From NCBI GenBank assembly GCA_964645765.1, contig CAZYBE010000011.1, positions 1-64,000 on the forward strand: a stretch of DNA of 64,000 bases. The letters run 5' to 3'. A program made the translations under genes and the position numbers. Under the pieces are notes generated by a model. The model made no database searches and was not told the DNA's origin. It was given only the letters and a program-made list of their open reading frames with translations. The first letter of the stretch is position 1. The number at the start of each line of letters is the position of its first letter. This document shows, in pieces, positions 1-8,057 of this stretch. This DNA comes from CAZGMN01 sp964645765 (GTDB taxonomy: Bacteria > Acidobacteriota > Aminicenantia > Aminicenantales > Aminicenantaceae).

Positions 1-390
1 CCAGAATCCAATAGGGTGAAAGCGGTTGGATAGTCTCGCTGGGTGCCTAACAAATCTTATCAAGTCGTCCAGTTGAAAAATTGCTTCTGAAGGAGGAGGA
101 ACTCCTCTTTCTATGAAGCTTCCCCCAAGCCCGGTAATGGTGAAATGGAGGTAAAGCTGTTCATATCTCTGAAGATATTTGCGCAGCTCACTCTTGTCTT
201 CAATGAGATTTGAGAAATTTTTTGACCAAAGGACAAAAGTGTGAATCGCTTCAGGCTTCAAATCGACAGTGTAGGTATGGCCGGCAGGGCCGTAAACCCT
301 CGCTTTCTCTTCCTTGAGAACCGATGAGAGCCATTCTGGGAAAAAGGCAACCAGGTCTGTCCTTCGCGAAGCGCTGATAACTTTTTTCAT
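1..390 (-). CDS. DUF1848 family protein, N-terminal part (runs off window)
   Basis: The reverse strand has an open frame from an ATG at 390 to the window edge, giving about 130 residues with no stop. The N-terminus carries the ISASRRTD motif, followed by a YGPAGHTYTVDL segment and VLWSKNF, which match the start of DUF1848 proteins. Family members end in a cysteine cluster resembling that of radical SAM enzymes; that part lies outside the window, so it cannot be checked. Function is unknown. The gene is divergent from the LptB-like gene, with only about 60 bp between their starts. Confidence 0.8.
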   Translation of the reverse strand, partial: MKKVISASRRTDLVAFFPEWLSSVLKEEKARVYGPAGHTYTVDLKPEAIHTFVLWSKNFSNLIEDKSELRKYLQRYEQLYLHFTITGLGGSFIERGVPPPSEAIFQLDDLIRFVRHPARLSNRFHPIGFW

Positions 391-451
391 TTCGTCTTGA
401 CAGCTTCGGCGATTGAAATTAGTATTTTAACCGACGAGAAAGTATGTTGCA

Positions 452-1258
452 ATGTCTGTCTTAAGAGCAGAAAACTTGACAAAAAGCTTCGACCATCGGC
501 TTGTGGTCAAAGGGGTGAATATCGAGATTCATTCTGGTGAGATCCTTGGGCTTCTGGGAAGGAATGGAGCCGGAAAAACGACATCGTTCCAGATGATGGC
601 TGGCCTCCTGAAGCCCGACAGTGGAAGCATCTTTCTCGACGAAAAAAACATCTCTCGCTATCCAAGCTATCTCAGAGCTACGGCGGGAATCACTTACCTT
701 CCACAAGAACATTCTGTCTTTCTCAAAGCATCGGTGATGGATAACCTAAGGTTAATCCTTGAGCTCCAGCCCATGGGGAAAAAGGAGAGGGAAAAAATTG
801 CCAGGCAGCTTCTTGAAGAACTGGGACTTCTTGACCTGGCCAAACAGGCAGCGCACAGCCTGTCGGGCGGAGAGAGAAGAAAGCTGGAAATTTGCCGTTC
901 CCTTGTCATTAAACCGAAATTCCTCCTCCTCGACGAGCCTTTCACCGGAATCGACCCTTTAACCATCATCGACCTCCAAAAAATTCTATTGAATTTGAAG
1001 GCCAAAGATATAGGCATCATCATCTCTGACCAGAATGTCCGTGAGACTTTTAAGATTGCAGACAGAGCTTACATCATAGACGAGGGTGAAATTCTGATCC
1101 AGGGCACTCCTCAGAAGATTTCTTCCGACGAGAAGGCAAAAGAAAGGTTTCTTGGAAAAAATTTCAAGTTAGGCGGGGAGATCGGGACTTACTCTTCCCC
1201 GGAAAATATAAGGTCACCCGGAGTCGCGCCCAGCATCAGGATGAAGAAGAAAAAATAA
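452..1258 (+). CDS. lptB: LptB-like ABC transporter ATPase
   Basis: The 268-residue protein is a cytoplasmic ABC ATPase with Walker A (GRNGAGKTT, about residues 36-44), the signature LSGGERRKLEI (about 137-147) and Walker B FLLLDEP. The spacing and the FLGKNFKL sequence near the end match LptB, which powers extraction of lipopolysaccharide from the inner membrane with LptFG. About 25 extra residues follow the point where LptB normally ends. They finish in a lysine run, and this tail overlaps the 3' end of the converging gene by 70 bp. An ATG at 444 lies in another frame. Branched-chain amino-acid ATPases (LivF/LivG) are relatives, but the C-terminal signature favours LptB. Confidence 0.82.
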   Translation: MSVLRAENLTKSFDHRLVVKGVNIEIHSGEILGLLGRNGAGKTTSFQMMAGLLKPDSGSIFLDEKNISRYPSYLRATAGITYLPQEHSVFLKASVMDNLRLILELQPMGKKEREKIARQLLEELGLLDLAKQAAHSLSGGERRKLEICRSLVIKPKFLLLDEPFTGIDPLTIIDLQKILLNLKAKDIGIIISDQNVRETFKIADRAYIIDEGEILIQGTPQKISSDEKAKERFLGKNFKLGGEIGTYSSPENIRSPGVAPSIRMKKKK

Positions 1259-2523
1259 ATCACGAGGAGCACAAGATAAAAGCCGAGCGACGGAAGGGCT
1301 GAAACTGAAATCAGCTTAAAGAGTGAAACTTCCATCAGCCGCGAAGCAAGCCAGAGGGAAATAATCCAAAAAACTGCGATGGAGAGCAGGTCAAAGGCTC
1401 TTCGTTTCAGCCAGGTCGATAAACGGGAAGGCGCCCGTCTTTTCCCGGCTCTCTCCTCTTCAATCTCTCCCTCAAAGGGAAGGCCCACCTCTTCCATCCT
1501 CTCTTTGAGCTCGGCCTCTTTTTCTGGGATAGGAAGCTCATCCAGCGCTTCCTCTCCTCCCTCCTCTTTTTCCTCTGCCTCTACCTCTTCCTCTTCCTCC
1601 TGAAGCTCTTTCCCGAGCTCAGGGGCCGCCTCTCTCTCCTCAGCCTCAACTTCTAAGGCCGCGCCCTTTTGCACTCTTTCTGCCCAGGGAGGAAGCGCTT
1701 CCTTTAATTTTGAGGTTCCCTCTGAGATTTTTTTTGAATCCGGAAGAATTTCTTCCTCTTCAAGAATTCCAGCCTTCTCCGCTCTCTCCCTCTTTACCGA
1801 TTTCAGAAATCTATCGATCGCTTCTCTTTCCTCTTCTTCTGGCCCTGATGCCTCTTCAGTCTCTTCAGCCTTGAAGCCTGTTTTTAATCTCTCTTCAATC
1901 TCCTTCCTGATGAAAAGCCGCTCATCGGTGTCGACTTCACCAGGGGTCTTAGCAGGAATTTTTTCTCCCAATGATTCAGGAGCTTCTTTCTCTCTTTCTT
2001 GAGGAGTCGGAGGGGCTTGCGCTCCTGGAGAAGGGGCTTTCCTCCCTCCTCCTCTTAGGGATGCAAGAAATTTTTCAATGTCTTCCCTCTCTTTTGTTCG
2101 CGCATCAGGAATTTGGTCCAGCTCTTCGGTCTTAAATTCCATTTGTCCACTTTTGGGTTGTGTCTCTCCTTTTGCATCGGATTCTTCTTTTTCTTCTTCA
2201 ACTCTTTCGCTCTTTACTGTCTTGAGGAATTTTTCAATATTTTTCTTTTCTTTTTCTTCGCTGCGAGCCGCTTGCTCCTTGTCTCCTCCTTTAAGCTCCT
2301 TCTCTTCCTTTTCTATTTCCTCTTCCTTTGAGCGCTCCTCATCTGCCTCAACTTCCTCAGGCTCTCCAGGAGGAATCTCCTCTTCCTCGACAATCTTATC
2401 TCCAGGGATTTCCTCTTGCTTGGATTCATCCTCCGGGAAAAGAAGGCGAGTTCCGCAGTTGGAACAGAATCCAGATTCTTCTTCGATGATTGCCTTACAG
2501 TAAGGGCAGCGTTTGATGGCCAT
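1189..2523 (-). CDS. Zinc-ribbon, acidic-linker, RDD-like membrane protein
   Basis: A 444-residue protein in three parts. Residues 1-25 form a four-cysteine zinc ribbon (C6, C9, C20, C23). Residues 30-365 are an extremely Glu/Lys-rich low-complexity linker that is probably disordered. The last 75 residues contain two hydrophobic segments and a GATPGDLIF motif resembling the TPGK region of RDD membrane domains. A short motif (I-E/D-K/R-F-L-x-S/T-V/L-K/R) recurs at least three times in the linker. No enzyme domain is visible. The 3' end overlaps the converging LptB-like gene. Function is unknown; the layout suggests a membrane anchor with a cytoplasmic binding arm. Confidence 0.75.
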   Translation of the reverse strand: MAIKRCPYCKAIIEEESGFCSNCGTRLLFPEDESKQEEIPGDKIVEEEEIPPGEPEEVEADEERSKEEEIEKEEKELKGGDKEQAARSEEKEKKNIEKFLKTVKSERVEEEKEESDAKGETQPKSGQMEFKTEELDQIPDARTKEREDIEKFLASLRGGGRKAPSPGAQAPPTPQEREKEAPESLGEKIPAKTPGEVDTDERLFIRKEIEERLKTGFKAEETEEASGPEEEEREAIDRFLKSVKRERAEKAGILEEEEILPDSKKISEGTSKLKEALPPWAERVQKGAALEVEAEEREAAPELGKELQEEEEEVEAEEKEEGGEEALDELPIPEKEAELKERMEEVGLPFEGEIEEERAGKRRAPSRLSTWLKRRAFDLLSIAVFWIISLWLASRLMEVSLFKLISVSALPSLGFYLVLLVIYFFFFILMLGATPGDLIFSGEE

Positions 2524-2625
2524 TAGCTTTATTTATAGGACGAAATAAAATTCTTGTCAACCAAAGTTCAGTTAGCTCGGGTCAGTGGGTTCAAAAACAC
2601 ACAGGCTTTAAACTGCATGGCGAAG

Positions 2626-2760
2626 GCAGAGTGGTGAGGAAGCCGTGTGAAAGGCTGAGCGGGCATGGTTCCTCGACCGAAGGGAGAGGAGAGCGAAGCC
2701 TTGAACCGAGCTACTTTTGCCTCGCTGGGGCAAAAGTGGCGTGCTGACGAACCACTCTGC
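2626..2760. repeat. Structured non-coding element with nested inverted repeats
   Basis: The arms GCAGAGTGGT (2626-2635) and ACCACTCTGC (2751-2760) are perfect complements enclosing about 115 bp. Inside, ACTTTTGCC (2713-2721) and GGCAAAAGT (2729-2737) form a perfect 9-bp hairpin with a 7-nt loop, extendable to 12 bp with one wobble. It fills the gap between two genes on the minus strand. It looks like a dispersed folded repeat; no protein is supported. Confidence 0.5.
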
Positions 2761-2765
2761 CCGAG

Positions 2766-3248
2766 CTATTCAAAATATTTTACGTTCTCGGCAACCCTCA
2801 ATATATCACTTGCCAGGGTATCCAATAAAACCGTTTCATTCATCACTTTTCGAGTTATATCGAATGAAACATAAGGCTTAAACTCTGGTTGACCGGCAAC
2901 ACGCGGAATGTAGAGGCCGAAGGTTATCATGTCAATCTTTTTATGCTTCTTATAGAACTCCTGGATTTTCGGCGCGAGGTCGATTCCAAGCTCTTTGTCG
3001 ATGTTAGCCGCATCTTTAGGGATAAAACGATAGGAAATCAATATTTGATTATCTGCCTGAGAAGCATCAAAGGCGCCAGGACCATTAGCTTCTGACTTGC
3101 CGAATATGGGCGTGATTGTTTCAAAGGAAACAATCTCAGTTTCTGCCTTCTTTTCGCTTTTGCAGGAACTGGCAAATACAAATGTCAAAAAAACCAGGGC
3201 GATGATGCCAAAAAAGATAAGCATTTCTCTTTTTTTTGTGTTAAGCAT
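2766..3248 (-). CDS. Small putative lipoprotein
   Basis: The 160-residue protein starts with a basic stretch, a hydrophobic segment (about residues 10-27) and ASSC, which can serve as a lipobox, so it is probably a lipoprotein. The mature part is soluble and mixed in charge, with no family I recognise. It is transcribed like the bacterioferritin upstream, with a gap of about 100 bp. An AAGGAGG ribosome site precedes the ATG. Function unknown. Confidence 0.7.
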   Translation of the reverse strand: MLNTKKREMLIFFGIIALVFLTFVFASSCKSEKKAETEIVSFETITPIFGKSEANGPGAFDASQADNQILISYRFIPKDAANIDKELGIDLAPKIQEFYKKHKKIDMITFGLYIPRVAGQPEFKPYVSFDITRKVMNETVLLDTLASDILRVAENVKYFE

Positions 3249-3347
3249 CTTTCCTCCTTGCCTTACAACAGTTTCAAGCCGACTCTATTCGCTCCGACCT
3301 ATTTGGCAGGGGCCAAGCTCAAGACCAACATCAGGCAGAGCCTTCCC

Positions 3348-3812
3348 TTAAACCTGGGTCGCCAGAAAAATTTGAAGGGTCATCTGCTTTATCTGGTCCT
3401 GGAGCTCCTCAATCCCATCGATATGCTGGTCCTCATCCTGAAGGATCTTCTCCAGGATTTCCCTTGTGGCGAAATCTGCGACATCTCCGGCGAGCTTGAC
3501 AGCTTTATTGTAAGCTTTAATCGCGCCGTCCTCCAAGACATGGTCACTGGCCAGAGCGCGAGGCACATCGACGCCAATGTGCATCTTGCGCAATTCGTTG
3601 ACAACCGGAGTTCCCTCGAGAAAAATGATCCGACCTATGAGCTCTTCGGCGTGCTTCATCTCAGCAATGGCCCTCTTCTCAAAATGGTCATGCAGCTTGG
3701 TATAGCCCCAGTTTTTGCACATTTCCGAATGGACCATATACTGATTAATGGCAGTGAGCTCATCTGCCAGAAGCGAATTGAGTGTGGCGATTAATTTTTC
3801 ATTTCCTTTCAT
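3348..3812 (-). CDS. bfr: Bacterioferritin
   Basis: The 154-residue protein is a full-length bacterioferritin, the 24-subunit cage that oxidises and stores iron. The diiron ferroxidase ligands are all present at canonical numbers: E18, E51, H54, E94, E127 and H130, with Y25 nearby. M52, the axial haem ligand between subunits, is also kept (EMKH), so haem binding is expected. A strong AAGGAGG site precedes the ATG. A 12-bp palindrome lies about 50 bp upstream. Confidence 0.96.
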   Translation of the reverse strand: MKGNEKLIATLNSLLADELTAINQYMVHSEMCKNWGYTKLHDHFEKRAIAEMKHAEELIGRIIFLEGTPVVNELRKMHIGVDVPRALASDHVLEDGAIKAYNKAVKLAGDVADFATREILEKILQDEDQHIDGIEELQDQIKQMTLQIFLATQV

Positions 3813-3859
3813 GACTTCCTCCTTCCTTTATAAGATTAATAAGTATACAAGAAATTGGG

Positions 3860-3871
3860 CTTTCATGAAAG
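3860..3871. promoter_or_regulatory. Palindrome in the bfr upstream region
   Basis: CTTTCATGAAAG is a perfect 12-bp palindrome. It sits 17 bp upstream of a TATACT -10-like hexamer (3842-3847, minus strand), about where a -35 box would be. It could be an operator for bfr. No known iron-regulator consensus is matched, so the identity of the factor is open. Confidence 0.35.
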
Positions 3872-3981
3872 GACAATTTTTTAGGACGTAGCATCTTTTT
3901 TCTGTGATAGCAAGCAAAGACTTTGTGTTTGTCATGAGAAGAATCAGGCTTGGTAGTGGAAAAAGCCGAAATGCCCTTCTT

Positions 3982-5004
3982 TCATAATTTTACGGGACGG
4001 CCGGTCCGAATCGACCTAAAAGCAGCGTCAATGACCTGCATAGTCTTATCCGAGTCTTCTGCAGGATAGCGAGGGCGATGACTCTGGATAATGCATTCAG
4101 CAAAATGCTCAACCATCCGTGTATACTGGTTTGCCGAGGGAATGGTGATTGTTCTAAGTTTATCTCCTTTCAAGACAAGAATTGGAACATTGAGCAACTT
4201 AGCCGAATAGGAACGGGGAAGGGTTAATTTGCCTTCTGTGCCGACGATTTCAAAATAACTCTGGAACTGAGATTCAAAGGAGCAATCGAGGAGCGCAACC
4301 CTGTTTCGCGGGAATTCAAGCAGCATACTCGTTGATAAATCCACTTTAAATCGAGGATGAAAATGCGCTCTGGCATAGATGGAAATCGGCTCCTCATTGA
4401 AAACGAGGCGAGCGGCGTTGATTGTGTAACAGCCGACATCGTAAAGGGCCCCTCCGCCCATCTCCAGAGACCAGCGGTAATTCTCTTCATCTCCAAGATA
4501 CATGAAAGTGAAAGAGGACCGAAAAAAACGAACATCTCCAATCTCCCCGGACTCAAGCAATTGCAGTGTTTTCTTTATTTGAGGATGGAAGCGGTACATG
4601 AACGCTTCCATCAAGAGCACATCCGCCTTGTCCGCCTCGCGAATCATCTTGCGGACTTCGCCAGAATTCAAGGCGAGAGGCTTTTCACAGAGGACATGCT
4701 TCCCTGCCCGGGCAGCGCGGCAAGCCCACTCGCAATGCAGATTGTTGGGAAGGGGAATATAGACCGCATCGATTTCAGGGTCGTCGAGCAGGGTTTGATA
4801 GTCCTTGTAAAATTTCTTAAATTTGTATCTCCTCGCCCAGTCTCGAGCTCTTTTTTCATCGCGAGCCGCGATTCCGTAAAGAACTCCATTTTTTGCTTCT
4901 TGAATGGCAGGAACGAGCGCGCTCTGGGCAATCCTTGCGCAACCCAAGATACCCCAATTGATTTTTCTGTTCATTCCGGATTTGGCTTCCACTCTATCAT
5001 GCAT
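3982..5004 (-). CDS. Gfo/Idh/MocA family oxidoreductase
   Basis: A 340-residue NAD(P)-dependent dehydrogenase. The N-terminal Rossmann fold has GILGCARIA, and the family EKP motif appears as CEKPLALN with its catalytic-site lysine. The C-terminal half is the alpha/beta substrate domain. Members act on sugars, inositols or related polyols; the substrate cannot be read from sequence. The ATG at 5004 begins 2 nt after the upstream gene's stop, so the two are probably co-transcribed. An in-frame ATG at 4974 (residue 11), just before the Rossmann strand, is an equally plausible start. Confidence 0.9.
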   Translation of the reverse strand: MHDRVEAKSGMNRKINWGILGCARIAQSALVPAIQEAKNGVLYGIAARDEKRARDWARRYKFKKFYKDYQTLLDDPEIDAVYIPLPNNLHCEWACRAARAGKHVLCEKPLALNSGEVRKMIREADKADVLLMEAFMYRFHPQIKKTLQLLESGEIGDVRFFRSSFTFMYLGDEENYRWSLEMGGGALYDVGCYTINAARLVFNEEPISIYARAHFHPRFKVDLSTSMLLEFPRNRVALLDCSFESQFQSYFEIVGTEGKLTLPRSYSAKLLNVPILVLKGDKLRTITIPSANQYTRMVEHFAECIIQSHRPRYPAEDSDKTMQVIDAAFRSIRTGRPVKL

Positions 5005-5006
5005 AA

Positions 5007-6656
5007 TTACCGGCTGCCAAATTTAAATCTCAATACGAGTGCCACCTGCAGGGTATTTTCATCACCCAATGCAAGAAAAGGGCTTATAACCCAATTATTA
5101 CCGATAGGTAAGTCCGGATGGACATACCACCCTGCGTCAGAGATACCAAGCCTCAAGGAACCTTCGTTTTTTAAACCAAATCCTATTCCGAGCTTTATGA
5201 GAGGAGCTGGAAAGGGCCCTGGAAAATGGTCGGCAAGCTTGCCCTCTATAAAAAATTTGTCAAGTCGGCCGATTCTCAGCCCTGCTTGGAGAAATGAACC
5301 ATGTTCTAAATAATCGCCATCTACATAAAGGTCTCCTAAATTTATCCCAAGCCCCAAGCCAATCCAATGAAAATCTCTCTGCACATAGGGATTTATGCCT
5401 AGAATTTTATTTGACCCTCCATTTGTATCATTCCCGATATAGCCCCTTACGCCGTATTCCAATTTATCAAATTGACCAAATCTATCTGTCCGTGAGATTC
5501 CCACCCCACCGACAGAATACGAGTGCACAGGGCCGCATGTCTCCTCATATTTTCCCATCATGCCGGCAAGGCTAATGTTATAATATCTGGTCTTTTTTTC
5601 ATCAGTGGGATTATCTGTATCAAAACTTGAACTAATGAAGACGATTGAAACAGCTAGCGCTGTTATTTTGGCCCAAGGGATGAGGGGCTTGGCAAAACTG
5701 CGGACAAGTTGAATCACTATGCCAATAAAGGCTGGCAGAGTGATGATGATTAAAGTCGTCCTTTCAAGGGGAGTGAACCATTCCTTAACTAAGAAAAGAA
5801 TCGTTAAAATAGCAGTTACGGCAATTATATTCTTATTGAGCGTATCTGGGAGAGATCCTGAAGCCTCTGATCGAACAGGAAAGGTCCGCTCTCTCCAGGT
5901 CAAAAAAACTGAAAAAGACAAAACCGCCAGGAGGAGTCCCCACTGGACAGCCTTTAATCCGAAGACGGCAGAGCCCCCTTCTCTAACAAATTCTTCAAAG
6001 AACCGAAACCCGCCGTACATAGCTGCGTAAAAATACAATAAGCTTCCAGGCCTTTTCATTAATTTTCTACAGTTCCAGAGGATTGCCACAACCACCAAGG
6101 TGAAAATGATTTCATAAAGCTGAGTTGGATGCACAGGCAACGAGGTCGACGCCTCATGACCGATAAGGCCTCTGGACAAGTGCACATCATAAGCACAGGA
6201 ATTTTTCGAGTAGGCTATAGCCCAGGGCAGAGTTGTAGGTTTCCCAAAGCAGCAGCCGCCGAGAAGACAGCCGATGCGGCCGATGGCGAGCCCTACCGGC
6301 AGAGCAAAAGCAAAGGCATCGGCAACCGAGTAACGGAGGCCTAACAAACGTCGGGCAAAGAATACCCCGATAATTGCGCCGAGAACCCCTCCCAAAAATG
6401 ATTTCTCTGCAGTAAATGGAATATGCCCATGGCTCAAAGCAGCATTCCACTCTCCCCATGAAATAACCAGCAGTTTAGAGCCAACAACTCCCCATGTCGC
6501 ACACCAGGCCAGCACAATGAGCCAGGGAACAAGGGGCCATTTCCGGCGGTATCCTTCATAAAGAGCAATCAGGCTGCCGATAAGCAGCGCCGTCATATAA
6601 AAGAAAGCGTAACTGCTTCCCCAGGCATCGGTTGGAACTGTAAATAATAGATTCAT
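5007..6656 (-). CDS. Lgt-like membrane protein fused to a beta-rich C-terminal domain
   Basis: The 549-residue protein has two unlike halves. Residues 1-250 are multi-spanning and resemble prolipoprotein diacylglyceryl transferase: GRIGC (126-130), GGCCFGKP (133-140), HPTQLYE (about 176) and FRFFEEFVREG. The E. coli Lgt residues H103, N146 and E151 are not kept (SFLGG and the GC/CC-type motif replace them), as in divergent Lgt paralogues, so transferase activity is doubtful. Two or three more membrane segments follow (about 275-350). Residues 355-549 then form a glycine/aromatic-rich, alternating region like an outer-membrane beta-barrel or periplasmic beta-sandwich. The frame is continuous. 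Function is unknown; a lipid or lipoprotein modifying role is only a guess. Confidence 0.72.
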   Translation of the reverse strand: MNLLFTVPTDAWGSSYAFFYMTALLIGSLIALYEGYRRKWPLVPWLIVLAWCATWGVVGSKLLVISWGEWNAALSHGHIPFTAEKSFLGGVLGAIIGVFFARRLLGLRYSVADAFAFALPVGLAIGRIGCLLGGCCFGKPTTLPWAIAYSKNSCAYDVHLSRGLIGHEASTSLPVHPTQLYEIIFTLVVVAILWNCRKLMKRPGSLLYFYAAMYGGFRFFEEFVREGGSAVFGLKAVQWGLLLAVLSFSVFLTWRERTFPVRSEASGSLPDTLNKNIIAVTAILTILFLVKEWFTPLERTTLIIITLPAFIGIVIQLVRSFAKPLIPWAKITALAVSIVFISSSFDTDNPTDEKKTRYYNISLAGMMGKYEETCGPVHSYSVGGVGISRTDRFGQFDKLEYGVRGYIGNDTNGGSNKILGINPYVQRDFHWIGLGLGINLGDLYVDGDYLEHGSFLQAGLRIGRLDKFFIEGKLADHFPGPFPAPLIKLGIGFGLKNEGSLRLGISDAGWYVHPDLPIGNNWVISPFLALGDENTLQVALVLRFKFGSR

Positions 6657-6693
6657 CCCTCTCTCCTTAATGTCATTTTTTCCAGATTAAAAA

Positions 6694-7908
6694 TTATTCG
6701 TTTTTCCCCTCTTTGCCTGACCAAAGTTTTTTGCCCGTCCAATCCGCGGCCGGGCTCTTCCAGAAAATATCGTCCGCAGGAAGGCCCAGGGCAAGAAGTC
6801 CGACGGTGCAAAGATAAAGGCTTCCGGTTGAGATATATTCTTCAGCGATAGAGGCTTGGTGGCCGCAGAAGCCAATCCTGAGCCAACCATTTTCGTCGAA
6901 TGTTCCCGGAGCCTCGACCATTCTGTGGATGACGGCCGTCAGGGCACAGCGGACCTGAGCTGGCTGGATCTCCTCCGGAAGTTCATGCATCAGCGCCATC
7001 TGCGACAGGAGCTGAAAGGCGCCAAAGCGATAGGCCAGAGACCGGCCCAGAGGAGGGAAAGTCCCTTCAGGCGAGACCAGGCGCTCTTGAACAGCGGCGT
7101 AGCGCTTGGCTCTTGCCATCACTTTCTGGAATTGCTCTTCAGAAGCCTGGCCGGCATCCTTCAGCGTCCGGATGATATCGATCAACATCGGCTGGATGAC
7201 ATAGGAATTGTAGTAATCCCAGTGAAACTCCGGGCCATCTCCATAAACTCCATCCCCTTTATACCACTGGTCATGCTGTCTCAGGGCATAGTCAACCCGC
7301 ATCGAATCCCAGTTTCCATCGAACTTGAGCAAAGCGGCCTCGACCATAGCGCTGAACAGCAGCCAGTTGTTGAAAGAAGGCTTGATCGCTCGAGTGGAAC
7401 GAAGAGCACCGATGAGACGGCTGCGGGTCGCCTCATCAAGGTTGCCCCACAACTGGCGGGGCGCCCGTATCAATGCCTGGGCCAGAAAAGCGGCATCCAC
7501 AAGCGGCTGGCTTCCCTCGGTGAAATTCATAAAATCCGCAGACTCCGGATCGACGGCGCTAGCAAGAGATTTAATCGCCAGCTCGATATAGCGCTGGCGA
7601 AGCTTCCCCTCTTCTGACCCGTCCTGACCTAACTCCAGCCAGGGTGACATTCCAGCCATCAGGCGGCCAAAGGCTTCCAGATGAGTCACTTTTCTTCGCT
7701 GCTCAAGACCGGGCAGAGTCTCCACAGGCATCTTGTTTTTTAACTGGCTGCGGCTTAAAGCCTCGAGCACGGGGTCTGCGATTCTCCTCAGTACGCTCAA
7801 CCAATAAGCCCTGTCGTTTTCCCCTTCAATTGAAGGTCTTTTAATAAAAGGCTGTGAAAAAAGAAGGCTAGCCAGACAAAAAATCATTACCCCCTTTTCT
7901 CTTTTCAT
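6694..7908 (-). CDS. DUF2264 domain exported protein
   Basis: A 404-residue protein with a short hydrophobic N-terminus (residues 7-20) suggesting export. The rest matches the DUF2264 pattern: YWLSVLRRIADPVLEALS, then GDGVYGDGPEFHWDYYNSYVI, which is characteristic of the family. DUF2264 proteins are thought to be alpha/alpha-barrel enzymes acting on carbohydrates; the substrate is not known. It lies downstream of the GH20 and aldo/keto reductase genes on the same strand, which supports a role in glycan use. Confidence 0.8.
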   Translation of the reverse strand: MKREKGVMIFCLASLLFSQPFIKRPSIEGENDRAYWLSVLRRIADPVLEALSRSQLKNKMPVETLPGLEQRRKVTHLEAFGRLMAGMSPWLELGQDGSEEGKLRQRYIELAIKSLASAVDPESADFMNFTEGSQPLVDAAFLAQALIRAPRQLWGNLDEATRSRLIGALRSTRAIKPSFNNWLLFSAMVEAALLKFDGNWDSMRVDYALRQHDQWYKGDGVYGDGPEFHWDYYNSYVIQPMLIDIIRTLKDAGQASEEQFQKVMARAKRYAAVQERLVSPEGTFPPLGRSLAYRFGAFQLLSQMALMHELPEEIQPAQVRCALTAVIHRMVEAPGTFDENGWLRIGFCGHQASIAEEYISTGSLYLCTVGLLALGLPADDIFWKSPAADWTGKKLWSGKEGKNE

Positions 7909-7970
7909 CGATTCTCTCCTTCTTTAAGGTCTCAATCACGTGCAAATATAAACACAATGAATTTTTTTAC

Positions 7971-8010
7971 ATTGTCATGGCGAGCGGCCAGAGGGAGCGT
8001 GGACATCTCT
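7971..8010. repeat. Degenerate end of the GTCATTGCGAG-type dispersed repeat
   Basis: ATTGTCATGGCGAGC followed by GTGGACATCTC resembles the left end of the 143-bp repeat at 18406-18548 (ATTGTCATTGCGAGC, then GTGGCAATC). Only one end is visible here, in the gap between two minus-strand genes. I take it as an eroded copy. Confidence 0.4.
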
Positions 8011-8057
8011 TCTTATCTCGTGAAGGGATGGCAGCGCTTTCGATTCTGCTATAAAAA

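Noticed and set aside
1379..2503. Several Ser-rich open frames on the plus strand
   Set aside because: They are the antisense of the Glu-codon-rich linker of the minus-strand zinc-ribbon protein.
2665..2874. 69-codon plus-strand ORF
   Set aside because: It lies across the folded repeat and into a real minus-strand gene, with no recognisable protein features.
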